A stretch of 7,480 nucleotides of DNA, taken from contig JAFNXT010000262.1 of assembly GCA_017378975.1 (NCBI GenBank), forward strand, positions 1 through 7,480, read 5' to 3'. Position 1 is the stretch's first letter. Each line of letters opens with the position of its first letter. The notes below the pieces were generated by a model. It was not told where the DNA came from. It saw only the letters and a program-made list of their open reading frames with translations, and made no database searches. Shown in pieces: positions 1 through 7,480 of the stretch. Origin of the DNA: Oscillospiraceae bacterium. Lineage in GTDB: Bacteria; Bacillota; Clostridia; Oscillospirales; Oscillospiraceae. Position numbers and translations under genes: made by a program.

Positions 1-3000
1 GTGGGAACGTGGTACCTATGAAGGATCTGGATCTGAACATGGGTAACGTGATAGTAGAAGGACGTGTCTTCGCGGTGGAGCACAAGGAACTGCCAAAGCG
101 TAACGCCGTGGTAGTGAAGTTCGATATGACGGACAACACCTCTTCCGTCCGGATCAGCCGGTTCCTCGAAAAGCGTGAGGCCGAACCGATCATGAAGGAT
201 ATCAAGGTCGGTTCCGTAGTCCGGGTCATGGGCAGACTGATGGTGGACAACTATACCAATGAGATGGTCCTCAAGCCCAATGCCATCCTTCCCGGTTCCA
301 TGCCGAAGCGGAAAGACACCGCCAAGGGCGGAAAACGTGTAGAGCTCCATCTGCATACGGTCATGAGCAACATGGATGCCCTGACTGAGACCAAAGCCGC
401 GATCAAACTGGCGGCGGCCTGGGGACATAAAGCCATCGCGATCACCGATCATGGCTGTGTCCAGTCTTTCACGGATGCCCTCCATGTGGTTGAGGACTGG
501 AAAGGTCCTCCCAAGGTGGCAGGCACGGACGAGACGATCAAGATCCTCTACGGTTGTGAGGGATATTACATCAATGATGTGGACGACCGTGTGGCGGTCC
601 GTGGCGATGTAGACATGGACTTCGACGGCGAGTATGTGGCTTTCGATCTGGAGACCACCGGGCTGATGCCAAGACGGGATACGATCATCGAGATCGGTGC
701 CGTCATCATGAAGCGCGGTGTGGAGATCGATCGTTTCGCTACCTTCGTCGACCCCGGATGCAAGCTGACCAAGGAGGTCAGTGAGCTCACTGGCATCACC
801 GATGATATGCTGGTAGGGGCACCGAAGATCGAGACCGTGATGCCGAAGCTTCTGGAATTCATCGGTGACCGTCCGTTGGTGGCCCACAATGCCAGATTCG
901 ATGCCTGTTTCGTCACCAGGATCTGCAAGAAGCTGGGGCTTCCTTTCGAACTCAAGGCGATCGACACCCTGATCCTGGCACAAAACCTTTTGCCTCATCT
1001 GGGCAAGTATAAGCTGGATATCGTTGCCAAGGAATTCGAGCTGGGGAACTTCAACCATCATCGGGCGGCTGATGATGCGGTGATCTGTGGCCAGATCCTC
1101 ATGAAGCTGTTCGAAAAGCTGGAGCAGATGGGCATCCATCGGACCGGCGATATCAATGAAGCCATGATCCCTCTGCGGATGGTCCACCGGCATGACAGTC
1201 GTCATGCGCAACATATCATCCTGTTCGCGAAAAACCAGATGGGTCTTCGGAATCTGTATCACCTGATCTCCGACTCTAATCTGAAATACTTCAAACAGAA
1301 GCCCCGGATCCTGAAATCGGAGCTGTTGAAGCTTCGGGAGGGTATCATCATCGGCTCGGCTTGTGAAGCCAACGAGCTGTATCAGGAGATCGTTTTCGGT
1401 TCTGATGATGACGAACTGGAGCGGATCGCCTCGTTCTATGACTATCTGGAGATCCAGCCTGTTTGCAACAACCGGTTCATGATCGAGAGCGAGAAGTACC
1501 CCACCACCTGTGACGATGATATCCGGGAATATAACCGTACGATCGTGGCGCTGGGTGAACGGCTTGGTAAGATGGTCGTTGCTACCGGTGACGTCCATTT
1601 CCTGAATCCGGAAGATGAGATCTTCCGCCACATCCTGCTGGCCACCAAGGGTTTTGATGACGCAGATAAGGATAATCCTCTTTATTTCCGCTCTACCGAT
1701 GAGATGCTGGCAGAGTTCAGCTATCTTGGGGCGGAGAAGGCCATGGAGATCGTGGTGACGAACCCCAATCTGGTGGCGGATATGTGCGAAACGATCCGTC
1801 CGGTGCCCCATAACCTGTTCGCTCCCTCCATCGAGAATTCTGTGGAGGATCTGAAGTCTCTGGTCTACGGCAAGCTCCACAGGCTATATGGCGACCATCC
1901 GCCGGAGCTTTTCGTGAAGCGTGTGGAGACGGAGCTGAACGATATCATCAACTGTCATTATGACGTGATCTATATGTCTGCCCAGAAGCTGGTGCAAAAC
2001 TCTTTGGAGAACGGCTATCTGGTGGGCTCCCGTGGTTCTGTTGGTTCGTCTATCGTCGCCTATATGTCGGGCATCACGGAGGTCAATTCTTTCCCGCCTC
2101 ATTATCGTTGTCCTGATCCAGAGTGTAAGCACACTGTGCTGGACGTCCCCAAGGGATACAACTGCGGTGCGGATCTGCCGGATGCGGATTGTCCCCTGTG
2201 CGGCGCGAAAATGGAGAAGGATGGCTTCAACATCCCCTTCGAGACCTTCCTTGGTTTCGGCGGCGATAAGGTGCCGGATATCGACCTGAACTTCTCCGGC
2301 GAGTATCAGGCCAGAGCCCACGCCTACTGTACCGAGATGTTCGGCAAGTCCCATGTGTTCCGTGCTGGCACCATTGGTACGGTGGCAGAGAAGACTGCTT
2401 TCGGCTATGTGAAAAAGTATATGGACGAGCGGGGGAGGAGCGTGGTCTCGGCGGAGATGAACCGTCTGGCCACCGGCTGTGTGGGCGTCCGTCGTACCAC
2501 CGGCCAGCACCCCGGCGGTCTGGTGGTCATCCCTCAGGAGAATGAGATCTGGGACTTCTGTCCGGTACAGCATCCGGCGGATGACCCCAAGTCGGATCAG
2601 ATCACCACCCATTTCGAATATCACTCCATGGAAGAGAATCTTCTGAAGCTGGATATGCTGGGCCATGATGACCCCACCATGATCCGTATGATGGAGGATA
2701 TGACCGGCGTGGACGCCAAGACCATCCCTCTGGATGATAAGAAGACCATGTCGATCTTCACCTCTTCCAAGGTGCTTGGCTATGAGGATGACAAGATCCT
2801 CGGACCTACCGGTGCCGTGGCCGTCCCGGAGTTCAATACCCGGTTCACCCGTGGCGTACTTCTGGATACCATGCCTACCAAGTTCGATTTTCTGGTGCGT
2901 ATCTCCGGTTATACCCACGGTACCGACGTGTGGCTGGGCAATGCCCGGGACCTGATCACCTCCAAGACGGCTACGGTGGACGGCACCATCGGCTGTCGTG

Positions 3001-3704
3001 ACGATATCATGATCTACCTGATCTCCTGCGGTATGCCGGAGAAACGGGCTTTCAAGATCATGGAGTCCGTCCGTAAAGGCAGGGGACTGCCGGATGGGGC
3101 GGAGCAGGAGATGATCGATGCCGGTGTGCCGGATTGGTATATCGGTTCCTGTAAGAAGATCAAGTACCTGTTCCCGAAGGCCCATGCGGTGGCTTACGTT
3201 ATGATGGCCTTCCGTATCGCATGGTTCAAGGTGTATCATCCGCTGGCGTTCTATGCGGCCTATTTCTACCGCCGCAGTCAGAAGGGCGGCTTCGATGCGG
3301 TACTCATGACTAAGGGCATGGAGTCTGTCATGGCCAACATCGACGCGATCGACAATAACGAAGACGCCACCGATAAGGATCAGGATCTGCTCACTACGCT
3401 GGAGGTGGTCTATGAGTTCTATCTCCGGGGGCTGGAGTTCCTGCCGATCGACATCTACAAGAGCCATGCTACCAAGTTCCTGATCGAGGACGGGAAGCTC
3501 CGTCCGCCCTTCGTTGCGATCTCCGGTCTCGGTGAGAATGCGGCGATCAGTCTGATGGAAGGCAGAGAAGGGAAGGACTTCATTTCTGTGGAAGAAGTGG
3601 CGGCGGCCTGTCCCAAGGTCTCCAAGACCCATATCCAGATGCTCAAGGAAGCAGGCGCCTTCGGTGACCTGCCGGATACCAGTCAGGTGAGCCTGTTCTG
3701 GTGA
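1..3704 (+). CDS. polC: DNA polymerase III subunit alpha, Gram-positive type PolC (5' partial)
   Basis: Replicative DNA polymerase with built-in 3'-5' proofreading, acting at the cytoplasmic replication fork. The frame is open through the left edge (codons GGG AAC at 3-8), so the true start lies outside. About 200 N-terminal residues are missing compared with the roughly 1,437-residue Bacillus subtilis protein. Numbering from the GTG at 9 (an internal codon), the domains run as follows. An OB-fold spans about 12-100. The PHP domain begins with HLHT (H114, H116) and ITDHG (D147). An inserted DEDDh exonuclease spans about 208-372, with D213/E215 in FDLETTG, D298 in HNARFD, and H351/D356. PHP then resumes to about 545 (ATGDVHFL). 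A cysteine zinc knuckle lies at C701, C706, C728 and C731, with an extra C719. The catalytic aspartates are D757 and D759 in PDIDLNFSG and D882 in [11 protein letters not shown]. The C terminus is QVSLFW, a beta-clamp-binding motif like the QLSLF of B. subtilis. All signature residues are present and I see no frameshift. udp follows after 14 nt. Confidence 0.98.
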   Translation, partial: GNVVPMKDLDLNMGNVIVEGRVFAVEHKELPKRNAVVVKFDMTDNTSSVRISRFLEKREAEPIMKDIKVGSVVRVMGRLMVDNYTNEMVLKPNAILPGSMPKRKDTAKGGKRVELHLHTVMSNMDALTETKAAIKLAAAWGHKAIAITDHGCVQSFTDALHVVEDWKGPPKVAGTDETIKILYGCEGYYINDVDDRVAVRGDVDMDFDGEYVAFDLETTGLMPRRDTIIEIGAVIMKRGVEIDRFATFVDPGCKLTKEVSELTGITDDMLVGAPKIETVMPKLLEFIGDRPLVAHNARFDACFVTRICKKLGLPFELKAIDTLILAQNLLPHLGKYKLDIVAKEFELGNFNHHRAADDAVICGQILMKLFEKLEQMGIHRTGDINEAMIPLRMVHRHDSRHAQHIILFAKNQMGLRNLYHLISDSNLKYFKQKPRILKSELLKLREGIIIGSACEANELYQEIVFGSDDDELERIASFYDYLEIQPVCNNRFMIESEKYPTTCDDDIREYNRTIVALGERLGKMVVATGDVHFLNPEDEIFRHILLATKGFDDADKDNPLYFRSTDEMLAEFSYLGAEKAMEIVVTNPNLVADMCETIRPVPHNLFAPSIENSVEDLKSLVYGKLHRLYGDHPPELFVKRVETELNDIINCHYDVIYMSAQKLVQNSLENGYLVGSRGSVGSSIVAYMSGITEVNSFPPHYRCPDPECKHTVLDVPKGYNCGADLPDADCPLCGAKMEKDGFNIPFETFLGFGGDKVPDIDLNFSGEYQARAHAYCTEMFGKSHVFRAGTIGTVAEKTAFGYVKKYMDERGRSVVSAEMNRLATGCVGVRRTTGQHPGGLVVIPQENEIWDFCPVQHPADDPKSDQITTHFEYHSMEENLLKLDMLGHDDPTMIRMMEDMTGVDAKTIPLDDKKTMSIFTSSKVLGYEDDKILGPTGAVAVPEFNTRFTRGVLLDTMPTKFDFLVRISGYTHGTDVWLGNARDLITSKTATVDGTIGCRDDIMIYLISCGMPEKRAFKIMESVRKGRGLPDGAEQEMIDAGVPDWYIGSCKKIKYLFPKAHAVAYVMMAFRIAWFKVYHPLAFYAAYFYRRSQKGGFDAVLMTKGMESVMANIDAIDNNEDATDKDQDLLTTLEVVYEFYLRGLEFLPIDIYKSHATKFLIEDGKLRPPFVAISGLGENAAISLMEGREGKDFISVEEVAAACPKVSKTHIQMLKEAGAFGDLPDTSQVSLFW

Positions 3705-3705
3705 G

Positions 3706-3713
3706 AAAGGAGG
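3706..3713 (+). promoter_or_regulatory. Ribosome binding site of udp
   Basis: AAAGGAGG is an almost complete complement of the 16S rRNA 3' end and lies 5 nt before the ATG at 3719. It fixes that ATG as the start. The in-frame GTG at 3701 would place this site inside the gene and overlap the polC stop. The site sits just after the polC stop codon, which fits co-transcription of the two genes. Confidence 0.9.
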
Positions 3714-3718
3714 AAAAT

Positions 3719-4486
3719 ATGCAAAGTATCGGTAAGCAGTTCCATATCCACTGTGTGGAGGGTGACGTGGGGCGGTATGTTTTCCTTCCCGGTGATCCGG
3801 GTCGGTGCGAGTCCATCGCCGCTCATTTCGACGATCCTGTCCATATCGGGATGAATCGGGAATACAATATCTATACCGGCACACTGCTGGGGCAGAAGGT
3901 CTCTGTTTGCTCCACGGGTATCGGCGGTCCTTCCGCCTCCATCGCCATGGAGGAGCTCCATAATATCGGTGCGGGTACCTTCATCCGGATCGGCACCTGT
4001 GGTGGTATCGCAATGGATGTTCGGGCCGGTGATGTGGTGGTCGCCAACGGTGCGGTCCGGTATGAACATACCTCCTTCGAATATGCTCCTCCTGAGTTCC
4101 CTGCGGTGCCTGATTTCGACATCACTGCGGCATTGCGTGAAGCGTCTTTGGAGCTGGGGTTCCGGACCCATGTGGGCGTGGTCCAGTGCAAGGATTCTTT
4201 CTACGGTCAGCATGACCCCAAGAAGTCACCGGTCTATTATGAACTGGAGCAAAAGTGGGAGTCCTGGAAGAGACTGGGCGTGAAGGCCAGTGAGATGGAA
4301 TCTGCCGCCCTCTTCGTGGTGGCGGCGGCGCTGGATGTTCGGTGCGGCAGCTGTTTCCACGTGATCTGGAATCAGGAACGGGAAAAGGCAGGAAAGATGG
4401 ATGCCATGGTGGAGGATACCTCCGGTGCGGTCCGGGTGGGCATCGAAGCCATGAAGAAGATCATCCGTCAGGATCTGGGGATCTGA
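3719..4486 (+). CDS. udp: Uridine phosphorylase, Streptococcus-type subfamily
   Basis: Cytoplasmic pyrimidine-salvage enzyme: uridine + phosphate <-> uracil + ribose 1-phosphate, also acting on deoxyuridine in the family. At 255 residues it is normal length for the nucleoside phosphorylase I family, which for this branch is hexameric. Visible motifs are PGDPGR (G25, R29), NREY (R47), CSTGIGGPS (64-72) and FIRIGT (R90, T93), which form the phosphate pocket by comparison with E. coli Udp. SEMESAAL (E192, M193, E194) is the ribose site, and [11 protein letters not shown] is a stretch typical of uridine phosphorylases. The uracil site reads [11 protein letters not shown] (K158, Q164, H165). A His replaces the E. 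coli Arg168, with a Lys seven residues earlier, matching the Lys162/His169 pair described for Streptococcus pyogenes uridine phosphorylase. Purine phosphorylase (DeoD) is unlikely given these uracil-site residues. The gene starts 14 nt after polC and is followed at once by a terminator, so it is probably last in its transcript. Confidence 0.92.
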   Translation: MQSIGKQFHIHCVEGDVGRYVFLPGDPGRCESIAAHFDDPVHIGMNREYNIYTGTLLGQKVSVCSTGIGGPSASIAMEELHNIGAGTFIRIGTCGGIAMDVRAGDVVVANGAVRYEHTSFEYAPPEFPAVPDFDITAALREASLELGFRTHVGVVQCKDSFYGQHDPKKSPVYYELEQKWESWKRLGVKASEMESAALFVVAAALDVRCGSCFHVIWNQEREKAGKMDAMVEDTSGAVRVGIEAMKKIIRQDLGI

Positions 4487-4490
4487 CTGT

Positions 4491-4523
4491 GCAAGGGTGC
4501 CTGCGGAGCACCCTTGCTTTTTT
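4491..4523 (+). terminator. Rho-independent terminator after udp
   Basis: A perfect 10-bp inverted repeat, GCAAGGGTGC (4491-4500) and GCACCCTTGC (4508-4517), flanks a 7-nt loop and is followed directly by six T (4518-4523). It begins 4 nt after the udp stop and ends 36 nt before the transporter start. It therefore terminates the polC-udp transcript. There is no T-run on the opposite strand, so it looks unidirectional. Confidence 0.94.
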
Positions 4524-4549
4524 ATTTAGATCATGGTAAAGTGTACCCC

Positions 4550-4555
4550 GGTGAT
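4550..4555 (+). promoter_or_regulatory. Probable ribosome binding site of the transporter gene
   Basis: GGTGAT matches the 3' half of the extended Shine-Dalgarno sequence AGGAGGTGAT and lies 4 nt before the ATG at 4560. It is weaker than the udp and pepF sites. It favours 4560 over the in-frame ATG at 4572, which has only the poor AGAG upstream. The choice changes just the first four residues. Confidence 0.5.
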
Positions 4556-4559
4556 TTGA

Positions 4560-5441
4560 ATGAAAGAGAAAATGAAGGGCAGTATCTCTATCGTAGCTGC
4601 CACTATCATCTGGGGCACGGCCTTCGTGGCCCAAAGTATGGGCATGGATCATATCGGTCCGTTCACATTCCAGGCCGCCCGTTGTATCCTGGCGGTGATC
4701 AGTCTTGTGATCATGGTGGCGGTGGTCGACCGAAAAGGGTTCTGGAAGGGCTGGATGAACAAGAAGCTCTGGACCTCCGGTATGCTGTGCGGTGTAGCAC
4801 TCCTGTTCGCCACTAATCTTCAGCAGGTGGGGATGGTCTATACAGACGCAGGGAAGGCCGGATTTCTGACTGCCATGTACATCGTTCTGGTCCCGATCCT
4901 TGGGAGCCTGTTGGGCAGGCGGCCCACCAAGGCCGCTGTTCTCAGCGTGCTCCCTGCGGTGGCTGGTCTGTATCTGCTGAGCTGTACCGGTGTTTCCGGT
5001 CTGTCGGTAGGAGATCTTCTTTTGATCGGCTGTGCCTTTTGCTTTGCGGTGCAGATCATCCTGGTGGACCGATTCGCCGGTGATCTGGATACCCTGCGGC
5101 TGAACTGTGTGCAGTGTATGGTCTGCGTGGTGGGGTCCTGTATCGGTGCCCTGACAGAGCCGGTCAGCATAGCGGCCTTGGGTGCTTGCTGGATGCCGAT
5201 CGCTTACGCCGGTATCCTCTCTTTGGGTGTAGCATATTCTTTGCAGATCGTCGGTCAGAAATATCTGGAGCCTACGGTGGCGTCACTGCTCATGAGTTTG
5301 GAGTCGGTGTTCGCGCTCCTTGGCGGCTGGGTGATCCTTGGCGAAAGGATGACCGGTTGGGAACTGCTGGGTTGCGGACTGATGCTTGGCGCTGTGATGC
5401 TGTCGCAGTTGCCGGATAAAAAAACGGATAGGAGTGTTTGA
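4560..5441 (+). CDS. EamA/DMT superfamily transporter (ten TM)
   Basis: Integral cytoplasmic-membrane protein of 293 residues, the usual size for the drug/metabolite transporter superfamily with two EamA repeats of five helices. Likely helices by eye are 7-28, 35-57, 70-91, 97-119, 125-142, 152-173, 181-200, 209-235, 239-262 and 268-286, ending in a short charged tail (KKTDRSV). Family hallmarks are the start of helix 1 with IIWGTAFV, the conserved Arg in helix 2 (R41), and SLESVFALLGGWVILGE in helix 9. Substrate cannot be read from sequence. Characterised relatives export amino acids, drugs or nucleotide sugars. Eleven cysteines, mostly in or next to helices, is a high number. The gene opens a new unit after the terminator. 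Its stop lies 1 nt before the pepF start and the pepF ribosome binding site is inside its 3' end, so the two are probably translationally coupled. Confidence 0.92.
   Translation: MKEKMKGSISIVAATIIWGTAFVAQSMGMDHIGPFTFQAARCILAVISLVIMVAVVDRKGFWKGWMNKKLWTSGMLCGVALLFATNLQQVGMVYTDAGKAGFLTAMYIVLVPILGSLLGRRPTKAAVLSVLPAVAGLYLLSCTGVSGLSVGDLLLIGCAFCFAVQIILVDRFAGDLDTLRLNCVQCMVCVVGSCIGALTEPVSIAALGACWMPIAYAGILSLGVAYSLQIVGQKYLEPTVASLLMSLESVFALLGGWVILGERMTGWELLGCGLMLGAVMLSQLPDKKTDRSV
5430..5434 (+). promoter_or_regulatory. Ribosome binding site of pepF
   Basis: AGGAG lies 8 nt before the ATG at 5443, inside the last codons of the transporter gene. This spacing selects ATG 5443. The in-frame GTG at 5434 overlaps the site itself and would leave no leader. 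Placement within the upstream gene implies coupled translation. Confidence 0.8.
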
Positions 5442-5442
5442 T

Positions 5443-7245
5443 ATGGAGCTTGGTGGTAAGATCCCGGAACGTAGCCAGATCCCGGTGGAAGATACCTGGG
5501 CTTTGGAGGATCTGTATCCTTCTGATGATGCCTGGGAGCAGGAGCTGGAAACGGTCTGTGGTCAAAAAGATATTTTGGAAGGGTTCCGGGGGAAGCTGGC
5601 GGAAGACCCCGAGGCTTTGCTTGCGTTCCTCCAGACCATGGAGCAGACCAATGTGAAGCTCTTGAGACTGTGCCATTATGCGATGCGAGCCTCGGACGTG
5701 GATACCACAAACGCCCATTATCAGGCCATGACCGGGCGTTTCATGACGGTGGTGGTCCAGATCGATCAGTGCTGCAGCTTCGCCACACCGGAGATCATGT
5801 CGATCTCTGAAGATGTTTTGGATGGGTGCTATGCTTCCTGCCCGGAGTTGGAGGTCTATCGCCGCCATTTGACGGATCTGCGTCGGCGCAAAGATCATGT
5901 GCTTTCCGCCGAGCAGGAAGGACTGCTGGCGGCGGCAGGAGAGATGTCCCAGACTCCCAACAATATCTTTAGCGCGTTCATGGACGCGGACCTTAAATTC
6001 CCGGATGCGGTGGACGGAGCAGGTGAGAAGCGGCCTTTGAGCCAAAGTACGTTCATCACTTATCTGGAGAGCGCGGACCGGGAGCTTCGGAAGAGTGCTT
6101 ATGAACAGTTGTATCACACACTTTCCGGTTTTAAAAACACCGCTGCCGCCATCCTCAATGCTCAGGGCAAGCAGTTGAAGTTCTTTGCGGATGCCCGGCG
6201 TTACGATTCCGTGCTGGAAGCTTCTTTGGATCAGAACGATGTGCCTGTGTCGGTGTATACGAACCTGATCGAGACGGTGCATCAGCATTTGGATAAGCTC
6301 CATCGTTACGTCCGTCTGCGTAAGAAGATGCTCTGTGTCGATGAGCTCCATTTTTATGATGTCTATACACCTCTGGTGGCAGATGTGGACCGGAAGATCC
6401 CCTTCGCTCAGGCGAAGCAGACGGTCTACGATGCTCTGGCACCTTTGGGCGAGGGGTATCGGAGCATCCTGAAGGAGGGCTTCGAAGGTCGCTGGATCGA
6501 TGTTTACGAGAATCAGGGCAAGCGTTCCGGTGCCTACTCTGCCGGTGCGGATGTCCACCCCTATGTGCTCCTCAACTATACCGGTACGCTGGACAGCCAG
6601 TTCACGCTGGCCCATGAGATGGGGCATGCCCTCCATTCTTATCTGTCCAATCAGCATCAGCGTCCCATCGATGCCGACTATGTGATCTTCGTTGCTGAGG
6701 TGGCCTCCACCTGTAATGAGGCATTGCTCATGGAGCATCTTCTGGACAAGACCACGGATAAAAAGGAACGTGCTTATCTCATCAACCATTTCCTTGAGCA
6801 GTTCCGTGGCACCCTTTACCGGCAGACCATGTTCGCTGAGTTCGAGCTTTGGATGGGTCAGCGGATCGGGGCAGGGGAGACCCTGACGGCAGAGCTCCTT
6901 TGTCAGGAGTATCAGCGCCTTTGTGCCGAATACTTTGGCCCCGACATGGTGATCGATGATCAGATCGGGGTGGAGTGGACCCGGATCCCTCATTTCTATT
7001 TCGACCATTATGTGTTCCAGTATGCCACCGGTTACTCCGCGGCCGTCGCTTTGTCCCGGAGGATCCTGACAGAAGGCGCAGTCGCTGTGGATGATTATCT
7101 TTCTTTCCTTTCCGGCGGACGGTCCAAGTCGCCGATCGAGCTCCTGCGTGGGGCCGGTGTGGATATGACTACCCCTGAGCCGGTGGATCAGGCGCTGGAG
7201 CTGTTCGGTCAGCTTCTGGATGAGATGGAATCGTTGGTGGGGTGA
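5443..7245 (+). CDS. pepF: Oligoendopeptidase F, zinc metallopeptidase of family M3B
   Basis: Cytoplasmic zinc endopeptidase that cleaves short peptides, typically about 7-17 residues in characterised PepF enzymes, in peptide turnover and nutrition. At 600 residues it is full length for the family, with no signal peptide or membrane segment. The N terminus (IPVEDTWALEDLYPSDDAWE) is the typical family opening. A helical PepF N-terminal domain follows at about 110-180, then the M3 catalytic domain to the C-terminal region. GAYSAG (363-368) precedes the zinc site HEMGH (H391, E392 as general base, H395). The third ligand is E419 in AEVASTCNE. A C-terminal active-site segment includes RIPHFYF (H517) and YVFQYATGYSAA (Y523, Y527, Y531). 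All catalytic residues are present and the frame is intact. It starts 1 nt after the transporter stop and ends 3 nt before a small ORF. An M3A oligopeptidase (PepO/Dcp-like) is less likely, since those proteins are longer and carry different flanking motifs. Confidence 0.97.
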   Translation: MELGGKIPERSQIPVEDTWALEDLYPSDDAWEQELETVCGQKDILEGFRGKLAEDPEALLAFLQTMEQTNVKLLRLCHYAMRASDVDTTNAHYQAMTGRFMTVVVQIDQCCSFATPEIMSISEDVLDGCYASCPELEVYRRHLTDLRRRKDHVLSAEQEGLLAAAGEMSQTPNNIFSAFMDADLKFPDAVDGAGEKRPLSQSTFITYLESADRELRKSAYEQLYHTLSGFKNTAAAILNAQGKQLKFFADARRYDSVLEASLDQNDVPVSVYTNLIETVHQHLDKLHRYVRLRKKMLCVDELHFYDVYTPLVADVDRKIPFAQAKQTVYDALAPLGEGYRSILKEGFEGRWIDVYENQGKRSGAYSAGADVHPYVLLNYTGTLDSQFTLAHEMGHALHSYLSNQHQRPIDADYVIFVAEVASTCNEALLMEHLLDKTTDKKERAYLINHFLEQFRGTLYRQTMFAEFELWMGQRIGAGETLTAELLCQEYQRLCAEYFGPDMVIDDQIGVEWTRIPHFYFDHYVFQYATGYSAAVALSRRILTEGAVAVDDYLSFLSGGRSKSPIELLRGAGVDMTTPEPVDQALELFGQLLDEMESLVG

Positions 7246-7248
7246 GTT

Positions 7249-7480
7249 ATGGAAGAGATCTTCATCCCTACGCTCCACACCTTCGCTATGAAGAACACGT
7301 TCACAGGTTCTGCGGGGATGTTCCGGTTCCGGATCGTCCCCAAGGTCCAGATGAAGACTCCGAAGGAAGTGGACTATGAGAACAGTTCGATCTTCGCGGA
7401 GTTTTGGCACGGACTATACTGCTATGAAAAAAGCCAAATAGAAGGAGAGGCTACTTTTCCCATGACAGAGCAGGGCAGAA
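7249..7480 (+). CDS. Small uncharacterised protein downstream of pepF (3' partial)
   Basis: Not confidently recognised. The frame is open from ATG 7249 to the window edge, giving 77 codons with no stop, so the end is not visible. It begins MEEIFIPTLHTFAMKNTFTG and contains FRFRIVPKV, KEVDYENSSIF and AEFWHGLYCYEKSQ. There is no signal peptide, membrane helix or known catalytic motif. It is basic in the first half and aromatic-rich around residues 50-60 (FAEFWHGLYCYE). Evidence for coding is the codon choice at the start, which resembles its neighbours (ATC, TTC, AAG, CGG), the 3-nt gap after the pepF stop, and a GGGGTGA stretch (7239-7245) just upstream that could serve as ribosome binding site. 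Tight coupling suggests co-expression with pepF. Short proteins with a similar FRFRI...WHGLYCYEKSQ pattern seem familiar to me from clostridial genomes, without an assigned function. That is recollection, not a search. Confidence 0.65.
   Translation, partial: MEEIFIPTLHTFAMKNTFTGSAGMFRFRIVPKVQMKTPKEVDYENSSIFAEFWHGLYCYEKSQIEGEATFPMTEQGR

Noticed and set aside
9..20. GTG at 9 or ATG at 18 as the real start of polC
   Set aside because: The frame is open to the left edge, there is no ribosome binding site, and the PolC N-terminal domain would be missing. The gene is simply cut by the window.
3701..3721. GTG at 3701 as the start of udp
   Set aside because: It overlaps the polC stop and would place the strong AAAGGAGG inside the coding region. 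ATG 3719 has ideal spacing and gives the family's usual N terminus.
1884..3884. A 666-codon open frame on the minus strand opposite polC and the start of udp
   Set aside because: It is in exact register with polC codons and exists only because TTA, CTA and TCA are avoided there. The translation is rich in His, Arg and Asp with no recognisable domain, and the sense strand is unmistakably PolC.
4514..4542. Possible promoter for the transporter operon: TTGCTT (4514-4519), 17 nt, TAAAGT (4537-4542)
   Set aside because: The spacing is right, but only 3 of 6 and 4 of 6 bases match consensus. The -35 overlaps the terminator stem and the leader would be about 11 nt. A promoter is expected in this gap but this one is too weak to annotate.
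4487..4559. Riboswitch, small RNA or attachment site in the udp-transporter gap
   Set aside because: The 73-bp gap is fully accounted for by the terminator hairpin and a short leader. No other structured or repeated element is visible.
5434..5445. GTG at 5434 as the start of pepF
   Set aside because: It overlaps the AGGAG site. ATG 5443 lies 8 nt downstream of that site and gives a normal-length PepF.
5290..7410. A 706-codon open frame on the minus strand opposite pepF
   Set aside because: Same cause: it mirrors pepF codon by codon, its translation has no family-like motif, and it begins inside another reading frame with no ribosome binding site.

Overview
This window holds ordinary chromosomal housekeeping sequence. 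It comes from a member of the Bacillota (Firmicutes), most likely a relatively GC-rich clostridial lineage such as Oscillospiraceae/Ruminococcaceae. The main evidence is a Gram-positive-type replicative polymerase PolC, with its proofreading exonuclease inserted in the PHP domain and a C-terminal clamp-binding tail. Supporting this are a Gram-positive-subfamily uridine phosphorylase and an oligoendopeptidase F. Ile is encoded almost entirely by ATC. GC content looks like the mid-50s per cent by eye, which is high for Clostridia. The family-level assignment is inference.

Layout, with all genes on the + strand. Unit 1 is positions 1-4523. The 3' part of polC enters from the left edge, lacking roughly the first 200 codons, and ends at 3704. 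After 14 nt carrying a strong Shine-Dalgarno comes udp (uridine phosphorylase, 3719-4486). A perfect 10-bp hairpin with a T-run (4491-4523) closes this unit. Unit 2 is positions 4560-7480. It holds an EamA/DMT-family ten-helix transporter (4560-5441). One nucleotide after its stop comes pepF (oligoendopeptidase F, 5443-7245). Three nucleotides after that begins a small, unrecognised reading frame (from 7249) that runs off the right edge.

Functionally, unit 1 pairs chromosome replication with pyrimidine nucleoside salvage. Unit 2 pairs an inner-membrane metabolite transporter with cytoplasmic oligopeptide degradation and an uncharacterised small protein, in a tightly packed, probably translationally coupled arrangement. 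I see no mobile element, CRISPR array, RNA gene, phage sequence or repeat array. No stretch over 300 bases lacks a gene; the longest non-coding gap is 73 bp (4487-4559).

I did not find a previously undescribed multi-gene system. The items most worth a second look are the small ORF behind pepF, the EamA-pepF-small-ORF linkage, and the strong excess of GATC tetramers.
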